Source of the DNA: Paenibacillus sp. UNC451MF | GTDB taxonomy: Bacteria > Bacillota > Bacilli > Paenibacillales > NBRC-103111 | Direction: 5' to 3' | NCBI RefSeq assembly: GCF_000686845.1 | Contig: NZ_JMLS01000020.1 | Coordinates: 121,839-185,838, forward strand | DNA: 64,000 bases | In this document: piece after piece, positions 1-8,418 of the stretch | Layout: each line of letters starts with the position of its first letter | Position numbering within the stretch: position 1 is the stretch's first letter | The notes under the pieces: model-generated | What the model was told of the DNA's origin: nothing | Databases searched by the model: none | Seen by the model: the letters and a program-made list of their open reading frames with translations, nothing else | Position numbers and translations under genes: made by a program

Positions 1-1
1 T

Positions 2-517
2 GGAGAGTACGCGGCATCCCTCGTTAAGGAAGGTGAGGTCATTGCGCTTGACGCCAGTACAACCTGTCTTCAAATGGCTAAATACTTGCCAAATCTGGAG
101 ATTACAGTCATAACCTATTCCATCGCAATCGCCTATGAATTGGTTAAAAAGTCGAATATTCAAATTTTTCTAATCGGAGGTTATCTTGACAGGCATTCAT
201 TAAGTAATACGGGGACACCGGCTGAGAAAATGTTAGAGGGGTATCATGTGGACAAGTTTATGTTCTCCTGCCAGGGATTTGATTTACAGAGAGGGGTCAG
301 CGAGCCTTATGAAGCGCATGTTCAATTGAAAAAAAGCATCGTCTCGATATCGGATCGTCTCATTCTATTAGCTGACAGCAGCAAGTTTCAAAGGAAATCT
401 ATGGTCCGCTTAATAGGCTTGGAAGAAATAACTACACTGGTAACTGATAGCCATGTGCCGGCTGGAGCAATAAAAGAAATGGAAGCAAGCGGCTTGAATG
501 TTGTAATGGTTAACTGA
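2..517 (+). CDS. DeoR/GlpR-family transcriptional repressor, C-terminal part
   Basis: The gene runs in from before the window; the 171 visible residues are the effector-sensing half of a DeoR-family repressor. The reading frame is open from base 2, so the ATG at 74 is internal. The stretch IALDASTTCLQMAKYL near the start is the sugar-phosphate binding motif of this family (D.GTT type), and the later RLILLADSSKF segment is also typical. The N-terminal winged helix is outside the window. It lies directly upstream of the polyol catabolic operon and in the same direction, so it is the likely local repressor with a phosphorylated sugar or polyol as inducer; that part is inference. Confidence 0.85.
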   Translation, partial: GEYAASLVKEGEVIALDASTTCLQMAKYLPNLEITVITYSIAIAYELVKKSNIQIFLIGGYLDRHSLSNTGTPAEKMLEGYHVDKFMFSCQGFDLQRGVSEPYEAHVQLKKSIVSISDRLILLADSSKFQRKSMVRLIGLEEITTLVTDSHVPAGAIKEMEASGLNVVMVN

Positions 518-565
518 GCTTGGAAAAATAAAAATAAATATATTCTTTGTTTCAAAAATTAAATG

Positions 566-594
566 TTGAAAGCAAAGGAAATGTGATATATAAT
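566..594 (+). promoter_or_regulatory. sigma-A type promoter of the polyol operon
   Basis: TTGAAA at 566-571 and a perfect TATAAT at 589-594 are separated by 17 bases, giving a predicted transcription start near 601, about 75 bases before the epimerase gene. This is the only good promoter between the DeoR gene and the twelve following genes, so it probably drives the whole operon. Confidence 0.75.
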
Positions 595-627
595 CTTCGT
601 ATAGTGTTTATTACGAAGATTTTTTTG
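593..627 (+). terminator. inverted repeat with T-tract overlapping the promoter: terminator of the DeoR gene and/or operator
   Basis: ATCTTCGTA (593-601) and TACGAAGAT (612-620) form a perfect 9-bp stem with a 10-base loop and a run of eight T. Its left arm starts inside the -10 box and spans the predicted start site. Transcripts coming from the DeoR gene would meet a complete terminator, whereas transcripts from the promoter at 566-594 would lack most of the left arm and pass. The same dyad is well placed to be the repressor operator. Confidence 0.65.
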
Positions 628-676
628 TTGGAATAAACAATTTATGTTTTTGAAATAAATCGATGGGGTGTGTGAT

Positions 677-1339
677 ATGGCAAGGATAGGACCCTCTTTG
701 ATGTGTGCCGATTTAGGGCATATGGTAGAATCTGTTCAAATTTTGCATCGGGGCGAGGTTGATTTCTTTCATTTTGATATTATGGACGGAAACTTTGTTC
801 CCAATTTTAGTATGGGGCCGGATATGCTAAGGACGTTACGGTCTCAAACTAACAAAGCCTTCGATGTGCATCTGATGGTTGAGGAGCCAGAAAGATTCAT
901 AGATGTGTTTGCAGATGCAGGAGCGGATATGATTTCCGTCCATGCAGAGTCCAAATTACATTTGCAGAGAGTTTTGCAAGCGATAAGGGATCGAAATCTG
1001 AAGGCGGGTGTAGCTTTAAATCCATCGACGCCTCTCTGCATGTTGGATTATGTGCTGGAATGTGTGGATTATGTATGTTTGATGACCGTTAATCCAGGAT
1101 TTGCAGGACAGAAATTGATTCCAAGCACCTTGGGCAAAATAGCCGATTTAAAACAAAAGATTCGTGCTGCTGACAGAGATATATCGATTCAGGTCGATGG
1201 TAATATCAGCTTAGCTAATATTCCTAAGGTTATTGAGAAGGGGGCCGACATGCTGGTATGCGGAACATCGAGTTTGTTCCTGCCGGGCGTGCCATTGGAG
1301 CAGTCGGTTGCGGATTTGCGAGAGTATTGCGGTAGGTGA
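677..1339 (+). CDS. ribulose-phosphate 3-epimerase family (possibly allulose-6-phosphate epimerase)
   Basis: This 220-residue TIM-barrel enzyme interconverts ketopentose (or ketohexose) 5/6-phosphates at C3. The family motifs are plain: IGPSLMCADL at the start, the metal-binding HFDIMDGNFVPN, VHLMVEEPE, MTVNPGFAGQ and VDGNI. I take the ATG at 677 rather than the in-frame GTG at 668 because GGGG at 665-668 is then correctly spaced. It is the first gene of the polyol operon, where it would link xylulose- and ribulose-phosphate or the matching hexulose phosphates. A housekeeping Rpe would normally sit elsewhere, so this is a pathway-specific paralogue; the exact substrate cannot be told. Confidence 0.85.
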   Translation: MARIGPSLMCADLGHMVESVQILHRGEVDFFHFDIMDGNFVPNFSMGPDMLRTLRSQTNKAFDVHLMVEEPERFIDVFADAGADMISVHAESKLHLQRVLQAIRDRNLKAGVALNPSTPLCMLDYVLECVDYVCLMTVNPGFAGQKLIPSTLGKIADLKQKIRAADRDISIQVDGNISLANIPKVIEKGADMLVCGTSSLFLPGVPLEQSVADLREYCGR

Positions 1340-1366
1340 TAGCTCGACCTTAGGAGGAAGGTAGTC

Positions 1367-2308
1367 ATGACTATTGCTGTAGTGGGAAGCATCAATATGG
1401 ATGTTGTCGCTCTGACGGATCATTATCCCAGACGAGGGGATACGATGTTTGGCAGCGAACTACGATTTTCCCCTGGCGGCAAAGGAGCCAATCAAGCAAC
1501 AGCATGTGCCAAATTAGGGAAGGAAGCCTTGATCATAGGCTGTGTTGGGGATGATCTGTTCGGCGACCGCCTGATCGAAACTTTGGGTAGCAATCATGTG
1601 AATGTTAGTTTTATTAAAAGATCTGTATCTAGACACACGGGCGCTGTGCTTGTAACGATTGATCAGTCCGCAGAGAATACGATGCTTGTTGTGAAAGGTG
1701 CTAACGAGGAATTAAATATCGTGGATATCGATTGCTGCAGCGAATTAATCAGTAAGAGTAAAGTGCTGCTTGTTCAGTTAGAGGTTCCTCAGGAGACTGC
1801 TATCCATGCTATGATCAAAGCGCGCGAGTATGGGGTAACCGTTATTTTAGATCCAGCACCTGCACAGGGTATTACGGTAGAAAACTTGAAATATGCGGAC
1901 ATCCTCATTCCCAACCGGCAGGAAGCTCAGAGCTTAACCGGGATTCACGTGACGGACAGTCTATCGGCTCTTGCGGCTGCAAGGTTTTTGGACAAAAGAG
2001 CGGGAGTGGCAAGATCGATAATAAAAATGGCTGAGCTGGGATCACTTGTCTACTCTTACGGAGAATGGGAGTATATTGAGGCCATTAAAGTCAAGCCTTT
2101 GGATACTGTAGCAGCAGGCGATTCATTTGCAGGGGCGCTAGCCTGTGCAATTGCGGATGGTGAAAGCTTGATAAGCGCTGCGCATTTCGCAACCATTGTA
2201 AGCGCTTTAAAAGTAACGAGGCAAGATGCCCAAGACGGCATTCCAACACTGGCTGAAGTTAATGAGTTTTGTGCTTCAAGAAATATCAAGCATTACCTGA
2301 GTGATTAG
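1367..2308 (+). CDS. ribokinase-like PfkB-family sugar kinase
   Basis: The 313-residue protein is an ATP-dependent carbohydrate kinase of the ribokinase fold. It shows the N-terminal VVGSINMDVV, the substrate-site GGKGANQATACAKLG and the C-terminal active-site motif DTVAAGDSFAGAL, in which the usual DTTGAGD is slightly changed but the catalytic Asp is kept. The start ATG follows AGGAGG-like AGGAGGAAG. It lies 27 bases after the epimerase. It could phosphorylate ribose or a ketose made by the dehydrogenases in the operon. The name ribokinase is by similarity; the sugar is not proven. Confidence 0.85.
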   Translation: MTIAVVGSINMDVVALTDHYPRRGDTMFGSELRFSPGGKGANQATACAKLGKEALIIGCVGDDLFGDRLIETLGSNHVNVSFIKRSVSRHTGAVLVTIDQSAENTMLVVKGANEELNIVDIDCCSELISKSKVLLVQLEVPQETAIHAMIKAREYGVTVILDPAPAQGITVENLKYADILIPNRQEAQSLTGIHVTDSLSALAAARFLDKRAGVARSIIKMAELGSLVYSYGEWEYIEAIKVKPLDTVAAGDSFAGALACAIADGESLISAAHFATIVSALKVTRQDAQDGIPTLAEVNEFCASRNIKHYLSD

Positions 2309-2323
2309 TAAAGGAGTACGACT

Positions 2324-3403
2324 ATGAGTAATGACCTGATGAAAGCAGCAGTTTTGGAAAAGCCAATGACCATGACAGTAAAGCAAGTAAGAAGACCTTC
2401 ACCAGGTCCAGACGAGGCTTTGGTAAAGATTTATTGTATCGGGGTTTGCGGCTCAGACCTTCATTATTATGAGCATGGAAAAATTGGACGTTATGTGGTG
2501 GACAGACCGATTATTTTGGGTCATGAGCTTGCAGGTGAAGTTATTCAGGTTGGTGATCAGGTCACGAATGTTACGGTTGGTGATCGGGTAGCCGTTGAGC
2601 CGGGGGTGACATGTGGCCACTGTTCTTACTGCAAGTCAGGGCGGTATAACTTGTGCTCTGAGGTTGTATTCATGGCAACTCCACCCGTTGATGGTGCTTG
2701 GGCTGAATACGCTGTAATCCGAAGTGATTTTCTGTTCAAGCTTCCTGAAGGTATGAGCTATGAGGAAGGGGCACTTTTGGAACCGCTGTCAGTCGGCTTC
2801 CATGCGATGAGAAGAGGCAGGGTAGGACCAGCTGATCGTGTCTTAATCCTTGGATTAGGTCCGATTGGATTATTGGGTATTCAAGCTGCCAAATTGTTTG
2901 GTGTTACCGAGATTATCGCTTCCGACGTTGTGCCTTTCCGGAGGGAAATGGCCTTTAAGCTGGGAGCGACTGCTGCGATAAATCCACTAGAAGGCAAAAT
3001 GTCCGAGCAGATTTCACTACTCACGGTAGGCCACGGCATCGACGTTATCATTGAATCCTCAGGCAGCAGCAGCGCCATCTCGGATACGATCGGCTTGGTG
3101 AATCGCGGAGGCCGCATTGTGTATATAGGCTTGCCTACTGTTGAAAAGGTTCCAATGGACATAAACCTCCTAATCGACTCAGAATTAGATGTTTTTGGCG
3201 TTTTCCGTTATGCCAATACATATCCTGCAGCCATTCAAGCTCTAAAACGCAGTGAAATTGATTTGCGTCATTCGATCACACACAAGTTTGCTCTTGATGA
3301 TATTCAGGAAGCCATTGATGTAGCAAGAAATGAAAAGGATAAAAGCATAAAGATCATGATTTATCCTGACAGGGAACATGCTGAGAATAGCAATCATAAT
3401 TGA
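2324..3403 (+). CDS. zinc-dependent polyol (sorbitol/xylitol-type) dehydrogenase
   Basis: This 359-residue medium-chain dehydrogenase oxidises a polyol to a ketose with NAD+. Cys42 in GVCGSDLHYYEHG and His67-Glu68 in GHELAG supply the catalytic zinc site; Cys97, Cys100, Cys103 and Cys111 form the structural zinc lobe; GLGPIGLLG is the nucleotide-binding turn. The overall pattern is that of sorbitol and xylitol dehydrogenases. It starts 15 bases after the kinase with AAGGAG in front. It is one of three zinc dehydrogenases in the operon, which suggests that a mixture of polyols or polyol phosphates is degraded. Confidence 0.85.
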   Translation: MSNDLMKAAVLEKPMTMTVKQVRRPSPGPDEALVKIYCIGVCGSDLHYYEHGKIGRYVVDRPIILGHELAGEVIQVGDQVTNVTVGDRVAVEPGVTCGHCSYCKSGRYNLCSEVVFMATPPVDGAWAEYAVIRSDFLFKLPEGMSYEEGALLEPLSVGFHAMRRGRVGPADRVLILGLGPIGLLGIQAAKLFGVTEIIASDVVPFRREMAFKLGATAAINPLEGKMSEQISLLTVGHGIDVIIESSGSSSAISDTIGLVNRGGRIVYIGLPTVEKVPMDINLLIDSELDVFGVFRYANTYPAAIQALKRSEIDLRHSITHKFALDDIQEAIDVARNEKDKSIKIMIYPDREHAENSNHN

Positions 3404-3432
3404 ACCTTATTCTACTATGAGGAGGAATCTAA

Positions 3433-4473
3433 TTGGCATCCATAGAGTTTATGAAGGTCTCGAAATCATTTGATAAACATGCCGTTATTAAAGATTTGGA
3501 TCTTAAAATTGAAGATGGCAAGTTTACTGTTCTTGTAGGTCCGTCAGGCTGTGGGAAAACGACGCTGCTGCGGATGATTGCGGGAATAGACCCTCAGACA
3601 TCGGGCTCGGTGCTTATCGACGGAAAGGATGTAACCAAAATTCCACCCGGTCAAAGAGGCGTAGCAATGGTTTTTCAAAACTATGCGATTTACCCAACGA
3701 TGTCGGTAAGGGAGAATATTGAATTCGGTTTGAAAAACAACAACGTGCCAAAAGATGAACGTACTCGCTTGGTGGAGTCTATCAGCGCTACAGTTGGGCT
3801 TGTGGATTACCTGGATCGCAAACCATCGACTTTATCCGGAGGGCAGCGCCAGCGTGTCGCACTGGCACGTGCCATGGTCAAACAACCGTCCGTGTTTCTG
3901 ATGGATGAACCGTTGTCCAATCTGGATGCAAAATTAAGGGTACAAATGCGCATTGAGCTCATCGAGCTGCATAAAAAACTGGGGACTACATTTGTTTATG
4001 TGACCCATGACCAGGTAGAAGCTATGTCGATGGCTGACACGATCGTTTTGATGAATAAAGGCCTCATTCAACAGGAAGCACCGCCAGATATCATGTATCG
4101 CAAGCCGAACAATAAGTTTGCTGCGGAGTTCATTGGGGTCCCGCCGATGAATATAGATGACCTGGGTGTAGGAAAAATCAAATTTGGCTTTCGTCCGGAA
4201 AGTGCTGTGCTATCCAAAAATCCCGGAGGGCTACATTTTTCCATTCACGGAGTCATTGCTACCAGAGAGATGCTCGGATCTGAAACGGTTTATCAAGTGA
4301 AATACAAGAATAGCTCCTATATGATTAAATGTATCGAGGATCATTTCTCTGTGGATCAGGAAGTATATGTAGAGGTCGCAGCCAACAAACTATTTTTCTT
4401 TGGGGAAGATGGAAGCCGGATTGGTGATGAAGATGGATGCTTCAAAGACTATTTGGAAGCTTTGAAAGGTTGA
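3433..4473 (+). CDS. carbohydrate ABC transporter ATP-binding protein (UgpC/MsmK type)
   Basis: The 346-residue ATPase powers the importer encoded just downstream. Walker A is GPSGCGKTT (36-44), the Q-loop VFQNYAIYP, the signature LSGGQRQRVALARA and Walker B VFLMDEPLSNLD, followed by a C-terminal OB/TOBE-like regulatory domain that is somewhat short for the family. The start codon is TTG at 3433, supported by GAGGAGGAAT just upstream; no ATG fits. Many Firmicutes use one shared MsmK-like ATPase for several sugar importers, so a dedicated copy inside the operon is notable. Confidence 0.92.
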   Translation: MASIEFMKVSKSFDKHAVIKDLDLKIEDGKFTVLVGPSGCGKTTLLRMIAGIDPQTSGSVLIDGKDVTKIPPGQRGVAMVFQNYAIYPTMSVRENIEFGLKNNNVPKDERTRLVESISATVGLVDYLDRKPSTLSGGQRQRVALARAMVKQPSVFLMDEPLSNLDAKLRVQMRIELIELHKKLGTTFVYVTHDQVEAMSMADTIVLMNKGLIQQEAPPDIMYRKPNNKFAAEFIGVPPMNIDDLGVGKIKFGFRPESAVLSKNPGGLHFSIHGVIATREMLGSETVYQVKYKNSSYMIKCIEDHFSVDQEVYVEVAANKLFFFGEDGSRIGDEDGCFKDYLEALKG

Positions 4474-4477
4474 TCGT

Positions 4478-5356
4478 ATGGAAAAAAAACGAACGTGGAT
4501 CAGATTCCGTCCTTATCTTATGGTATTACCTGCGATGATGGGTATTTTCACCTTTGTCATTTATCCTATGCTTTATCTGATATATCTGAGCCTTTTTAAA
4601 TTTAACCTGATGAATAAAGCTAAAAGCACCTTTATCGGGTTAGACAATTATAAAGAGGTCTTTATGAGAGAAGATTTTTACAAATCATTGGGAAACACGT
4701 TTATTTACACTGTGGGTGCTGTCGTGTTGACTATGGTATTATCGCTGCTTTTTGCTATATGGCTTAGTAAACAGAGTAAATTTAACAGCGTGGTGCAAGC
4801 GGGTTTATTCACACCGCACATCATTTCTATCGTGTCTATTGCGCTTGTATGGCTCTGGTTAATGGAACCAAACCTAGGTCTTCTCAATTTTGCTTTAAAG
4901 GCGCTTGGTTTACCGCCTTCTCAATGGCTGCAGAGCTCCAAGACAGCAATGATATCGGTGATCATCGTTTCTGTGTGGCACAGTATAGGCTACTATACGT
5001 TGATCATCGTGGCTGCTCTACAAAGCATACCACCGAGCATCTATGAGGCAGCTGAATTGGATAATGCCAAAAAGTTCAAAGTGTTTTATAAAATAACGCT
5101 GCCTTTAATTTCACCACAGCTATTTTTCATCCTAATTATTATGACGATTGGTTCCTTTAAGGTGTTTGATACGGTTAGAATCATGACTGGAGGAGGGCCT
5201 AATAACGCAACCAGTACTCTGGTTTATTATATTTATGGTTTTAGAACCTCTAATATTGGTTTTTCCTCCGCTACGGGTGTTGTTTTGATGGCTATTATTG
5301 GAGTTCTTACGTTGATCTACTTCCGTTTGCTTTCAAGAAAGGTACATTACCAATAG
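4478..5356 (+). CDS. carbohydrate ABC transporter permease (UgpA/MalF-like)
   Basis: This 292-residue inner-membrane subunit has about six hydrophobic segments and the cytoplasmic EAA loop that docks to the ATPase (YEAAELDNAKKFKVFYKITLP). It starts four bases after the ATPase gene ends, so the two are translationally coupled. Together with the next permease, the ATPase and the binding protein it makes a complete CUT1 importer. Members of this group move oligosaccharides, glycerol-3-phosphate or glycerophosphodiesters. Confidence 0.9.
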   Translation: MEKKRTWIRFRPYLMVLPAMMGIFTFVIYPMLYLIYLSLFKFNLMNKAKSTFIGLDNYKEVFMREDFYKSLGNTFIYTVGAVVLTMVLSLLFAIWLSKQSKFNSVVQAGLFTPHIISIVSIALVWLWLMEPNLGLLNFALKALGLPPSQWLQSSKTAMISVIIVSVWHSIGYYTLIIVAALQSIPPSIYEAAELDNAKKFKVFYKITLPLISPQLFFILIIMTIGSFKVFDTVRIMTGGGPNNATSTLVYYIYGFRTSNIGFSSATGVVLMAIIGVLTLIYFRLLSRKVHYQ

Positions 5357-5407
5357 AAATTATTATTAATGTACCTAGATTACTGGAGAAAGGAGGTTCA
5401 ACCCTTT

Positions 5408-6238
5408 ATGACATTTGAACTTAAGCACCTATGGATGACAATAAGTACATTGCTAAAACTATCAGTTCTCATCATTTTTGTTTTTCCGTTTGTATGGATG
5501 ATCTCCACATCACTGCAAACCGTTCAGGAGACTTTGACGATACCTCCGACTATGATTCCGTCTGTACCCCAATGGAGTAATTTCGTGACAGCCATGAGCT
5601 CGGGTCCATTTGTGACCTATGCCAAAAATTCGATTGTCGTTACCTTGTCCGTCATTGTATTGCAGTTTTCTGTGATGATACCAGCTGCCTACGCTTTTGC
5701 CAAATATTCTTTTACAGGAAAGCAATTTTTGTTTGCTATGGTGCTTCTCGCATTTATGATACCTGGTCAAATAACCTTTATCCCTGTCTATTTGATGATG
5801 GCCGATTGGGGATTGGTCAAAACCTTATTGCCGCAAATTATTCCTTTCATGTCCAACGCATTTGGTATCTTTCTGTTACGTCAATATTTCATGCAAATTC
5901 CTGAGGAAATTATTGAATCGGCTAAATTGGACAATGCCGGTGAACTCAAAATCATTTGGAAAATCATGACACCGATGTCCATGCCGGCGTTGGCAACGAT
6001 AGCCCTATTCAGCTTCGTGAGTCATTGGAATGATTATTTCTGGCCGCTCGTGATGACCGATTCGAACCCAGTTCGTCCGTTGACGCTTGGAATTTCCATG
6101 CTCAGAGAGTCTGAAGGAATCAGTAATTGGCATATTATTATGGCGGGCAACGTGGTCCTGGTAGTTCCTATTCTGCTCGTTTACTTGGTTTGTTCCAAGC
6201 AGATTGTTAAGGCATTTGTGTATTCAGGGATTAAATAA
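5408..6238 (+). CDS. carbohydrate ABC transporter permease (UgpE/MalG-like)
   Basis: The second membrane subunit, about 276 residues with six hydrophobic stretches, carries the matching EAA loop (IIESAKLDNAGELKIIWKI). I place the start at the ATG at 5408 because AAAGGAGG lies about 11 bases before it; the in-frame ATG at 5369 has no ribosome binding site. It would pair with the preceding permease to form the translocation pore. Confidence 0.9.
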   Translation: MTFELKHLWMTISTLLKLSVLIIFVFPFVWMISTSLQTVQETLTIPPTMIPSVPQWSNFVTAMSSGPFVTYAKNSIVVTLSVIVLQFSVMIPAAYAFAKYSFTGKQFLFAMVLLAFMIPGQITFIPVYLMMADWGLVKTLLPQIIPFMSNAFGIFLLRQYFMQIPEEIIESAKLDNAGELKIIWKIMTPMSMPALATIALFSFVSHWNDYFWPLVMTDSNPVRPLTLGISMLRESEGISNWHIIMAGNVVLVVPILLVYLVCSKQIVKAFVYSGIK

Positions 6239-6285
6239 TTGTTTGATCCTTGCAAATCATAATGAAAACAAGGGGGAAGAAGAAC

Positions 6286-7587
6286 ATGAAAAGAAATGGC
6301 GCAATGATTACGGCATTTACGCTTTTGCTCGGTGTACTGACGGGCTGCACATCACCGCAAGGAACGGATACGGGAGGAACCACTACAGCACCGTCAGCAG
6401 CCAAGACCGGAAAAACGACTATCCAGTATTGGCATTCCATGGGAGGGGCAAACGGCGAATTTACGGAAGCGTTGATCAAGCGGTTTAACGACAGTCATCC
6501 TAACATTGAGGTTGTTGGAACCTTTCAGGGCTCCTATGAAGAAGTGGTTACCAAGCTTCAACAGGCTGTTGCTGCGGGCTCGGCACCGGATGTAAGCATG
6601 CTGGAGCGTTCCTTCATCCAATTGTTTGCGGATGCCGATGTTTTAGAAGATTTGACCCCGTATATGAAGAAATCCAATTTAAGTACGGAAGACTTTGTAC
6701 AAGGCTTGATGGGCCACTCCATCTGGAATAAAAAACTACTTACCCTGCCTTTGAACCGTTCTACTCCAATCATGCATGTTAACAAAACGATGCTGGATGA
6801 AATGGGGCTTAAGGTGCCTACTACCTGGGAGGAGCTGAAGTCTGTTACCAATGCGCTCGTTATCAAAGATAATAACGGTTTTAAACGCCAGGGTCTTTCT
6901 ATGCCGTTCGATGATTGGTATCTCATTGCGATGATGACCCAGTCCAAAGGAAGATTCTTTAATGAAGAGGGAACTTCAGTCGGGTTTGTGGACAATGGAG
7001 TCGGATTGAAAATATTTAATTACTTGAAGGACCTTCAGAAAACTGGAGCTTTGTTCTATCCACCTACCCAGGATTCCGGAAATATCGTTAAACAGATGTT
7101 TACTGAGGGGAGAATCGGCATTTTGTTCGAATCAACCGGAAGTATTGGATCGCTGCAAAAAAATGTGAAATTTGATTATGTGACTTCTTTTCTGCCTAAA
7201 AATGATGTGTACGCAAATCCGACAGGCGGAGCGAATGTTACCATGTTTGCCTCTTCAAAAAATAAAGATGCGGCATGGGAATTTATGAACTGGTTGATGA
7301 CCGATCCTCAAGGTGGACAGCAGTTTGTTATCGATACGGGGTATCTGCCTTTCACGAAGAAAATGGTGGAGTCCAAGGAAATTAAAGAGCTGTTTGCAAA
7401 AGAACCAAATCGCAAGGTAGCCTATGACCAGCTTCAATTTGGGATTGACACGAACAAGCATTTGGCATGGACGCCGGCCGTACAAGAGTTCCGCTCTGCC
7501 ATGCAAGCGATCATGTATGACAATAAAGATATTCAGACCACTTTGAATACATTTAAAGCGTCAGCCGAAAAATTAATGAAGAAATAA
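6286..7587 (+). CDS. extracellular solute-binding lipoprotein of the Ugp-like importer
   Basis: The 433-residue protein captures the substrate outside the cell. It begins MKRNGAMITAFTLLLGVLTG followed by Cys, a signal peptide with a clear lipobox, so it is a membrane-anchored lipoprotein. After a Thr/Ala-rich linker comes the periplasmic-binding fold starting IQYWHSMGG, the hallmark of UgpB-like family 1 binding proteins. The ATG at 6286 is preceded by AAGGGGGAAG; the longer frame from 6250 has no such signal. The likeness to UgpB fits import of a glycerol-phosphate ester, in agreement with the phosphodiesterase genes that follow. Confidence 0.9.
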   Translation: MKRNGAMITAFTLLLGVLTGCTSPQGTDTGGTTTAPSAAKTGKTTIQYWHSMGGANGEFTEALIKRFNDSHPNIEVVGTFQGSYEEVVTKLQQAVAAGSAPDVSMLERSFIQLFADADVLEDLTPYMKKSNLSTEDFVQGLMGHSIWNKKLLTLPLNRSTPIMHVNKTMLDEMGLKVPTTWEELKSVTNALVIKDNNGFKRQGLSMPFDDWYLIAMMTQSKGRFFNEEGTSVGFVDNGVGLKIFNYLKDLQKTGALFYPPTQDSGNIVKQMFTEGRIGILFESTGSIGSLQKNVKFDYVTSFLPKNDVYANPTGGANVTMFASSKNKDAAWEFMNWLMTDPQGGQQFVIDTGYLPFTKKMVESKEIKELFAKEPNRKVAYDQLQFGIDTNKHLAWTPAVQEFRSAMQAIMYDNKDIQTTLNTFKASAEKLMKK

Positions 7588-7628
7588 ACTGAAACGGCTT
7601 AATGAGCCAAGAAAGGGGCATGCCGCAT

Positions 7629-8390
7629 ATGTTGAAGCTTCTTGAAACAACCTCTTCCATTATGGTGGTAGGACATAGAGGATATAAGGCTGCATTTCCG
7701 GAGAACACGCTTCTTGCCTTCCAAAAATCTTTAGAAATGGGGGTGGATGTGCTTGAGTTTGACCTGCGGTTTTCCAAAGATAAGGTCATCGTGATCATCC
7801 ATGATGAAACGTTGGAGCGTACAACCAATGGCATTGGCAATGTAAGTGACTATACGCTAGCTGAGCTTAAACAATTGGATGCGGGAGGCTGGTTCGGTAA
7901 ACCTTTTGAGGGACTTAAAATACCGACCCTTGAAGAAATGATCCAGTTGATTACGCCGTATCCTGATCTTATTTTAAATGTAGAAATTAAACCAAGCATT
8001 CACGCCAAAGAAATTGCAGATCAAGCCATCGCTATGCTGGCGAAGTACGGCCATCTTTCACGCTGCATATTTACATGCTTTGATGCAAAGATCATTACTT
8101 ATATTCACGATACCTATAGTTTAAAAACACAAGGGTTTCCTGAAGAAAGTATGTCCAACTTTGTTCCGGGCAAAGAAGGTACATATTCGAAAATGTGGTC
8201 GGTGGGTATAAGTATGAAATTATTGACACCTGCATTAGCTCAACGATTTAAGGATATGGGCCTTCTGGTCGGGTGTTACTGTACAGATCATGACAAGCAG
8301 GTTTACTATGCGCTAGGATGTGGGGTTACCCTGCTGACATGCAATGATCCACTACCAGCGATGAGGATCCGTAAACAAATGGGGAGTTGA
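7629..8390 (+). CDS. glycerophosphodiester phosphodiesterase (GDPD family), first copy
   Basis: The 253-residue enzyme hydrolyses a phosphodiester to an alcohol and a phosphomonoester. The GDPD motifs are present: GHRGYKAAFPENTLLAF with the catalytic HR, VLEFDLRFSKD with metal ligands, IHDETLERTTNG with the second catalytic His, and NVEIKP. There is no signal peptide, so it acts in the cytoplasm after import. I use the ATG at 7629, ten bases after GAAAGGGG; the ATG at 7620 is too close to it. In ugp operons the same enzyme class (UgpQ) processes imported diesters, which supports the pathway proposed here. Confidence 0.88.
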   Translation: MLKLLETTSSIMVVGHRGYKAAFPENTLLAFQKSLEMGVDVLEFDLRFSKDKVIVIIHDETLERTTNGIGNVSDYTLAELKQLDAGGWFGKPFEGLKIPTLEEMIQLITPYPDLILNVEIKPSIHAKEIADQAIAMLAKYGHLSRCIFTCFDAKIITYIHDTYSLKTQGFPEESMSNFVPGKEGTYSKMWSVGISMKLLTPALAQRFKDMGLLVGCYCTDHDKQVYYALGCGVTLLTCNDPLPAMRIRKQMGS

Positions 8391-8418
8391 AACAGTTCGT
8401 CTGAAAGGAACGATGATA

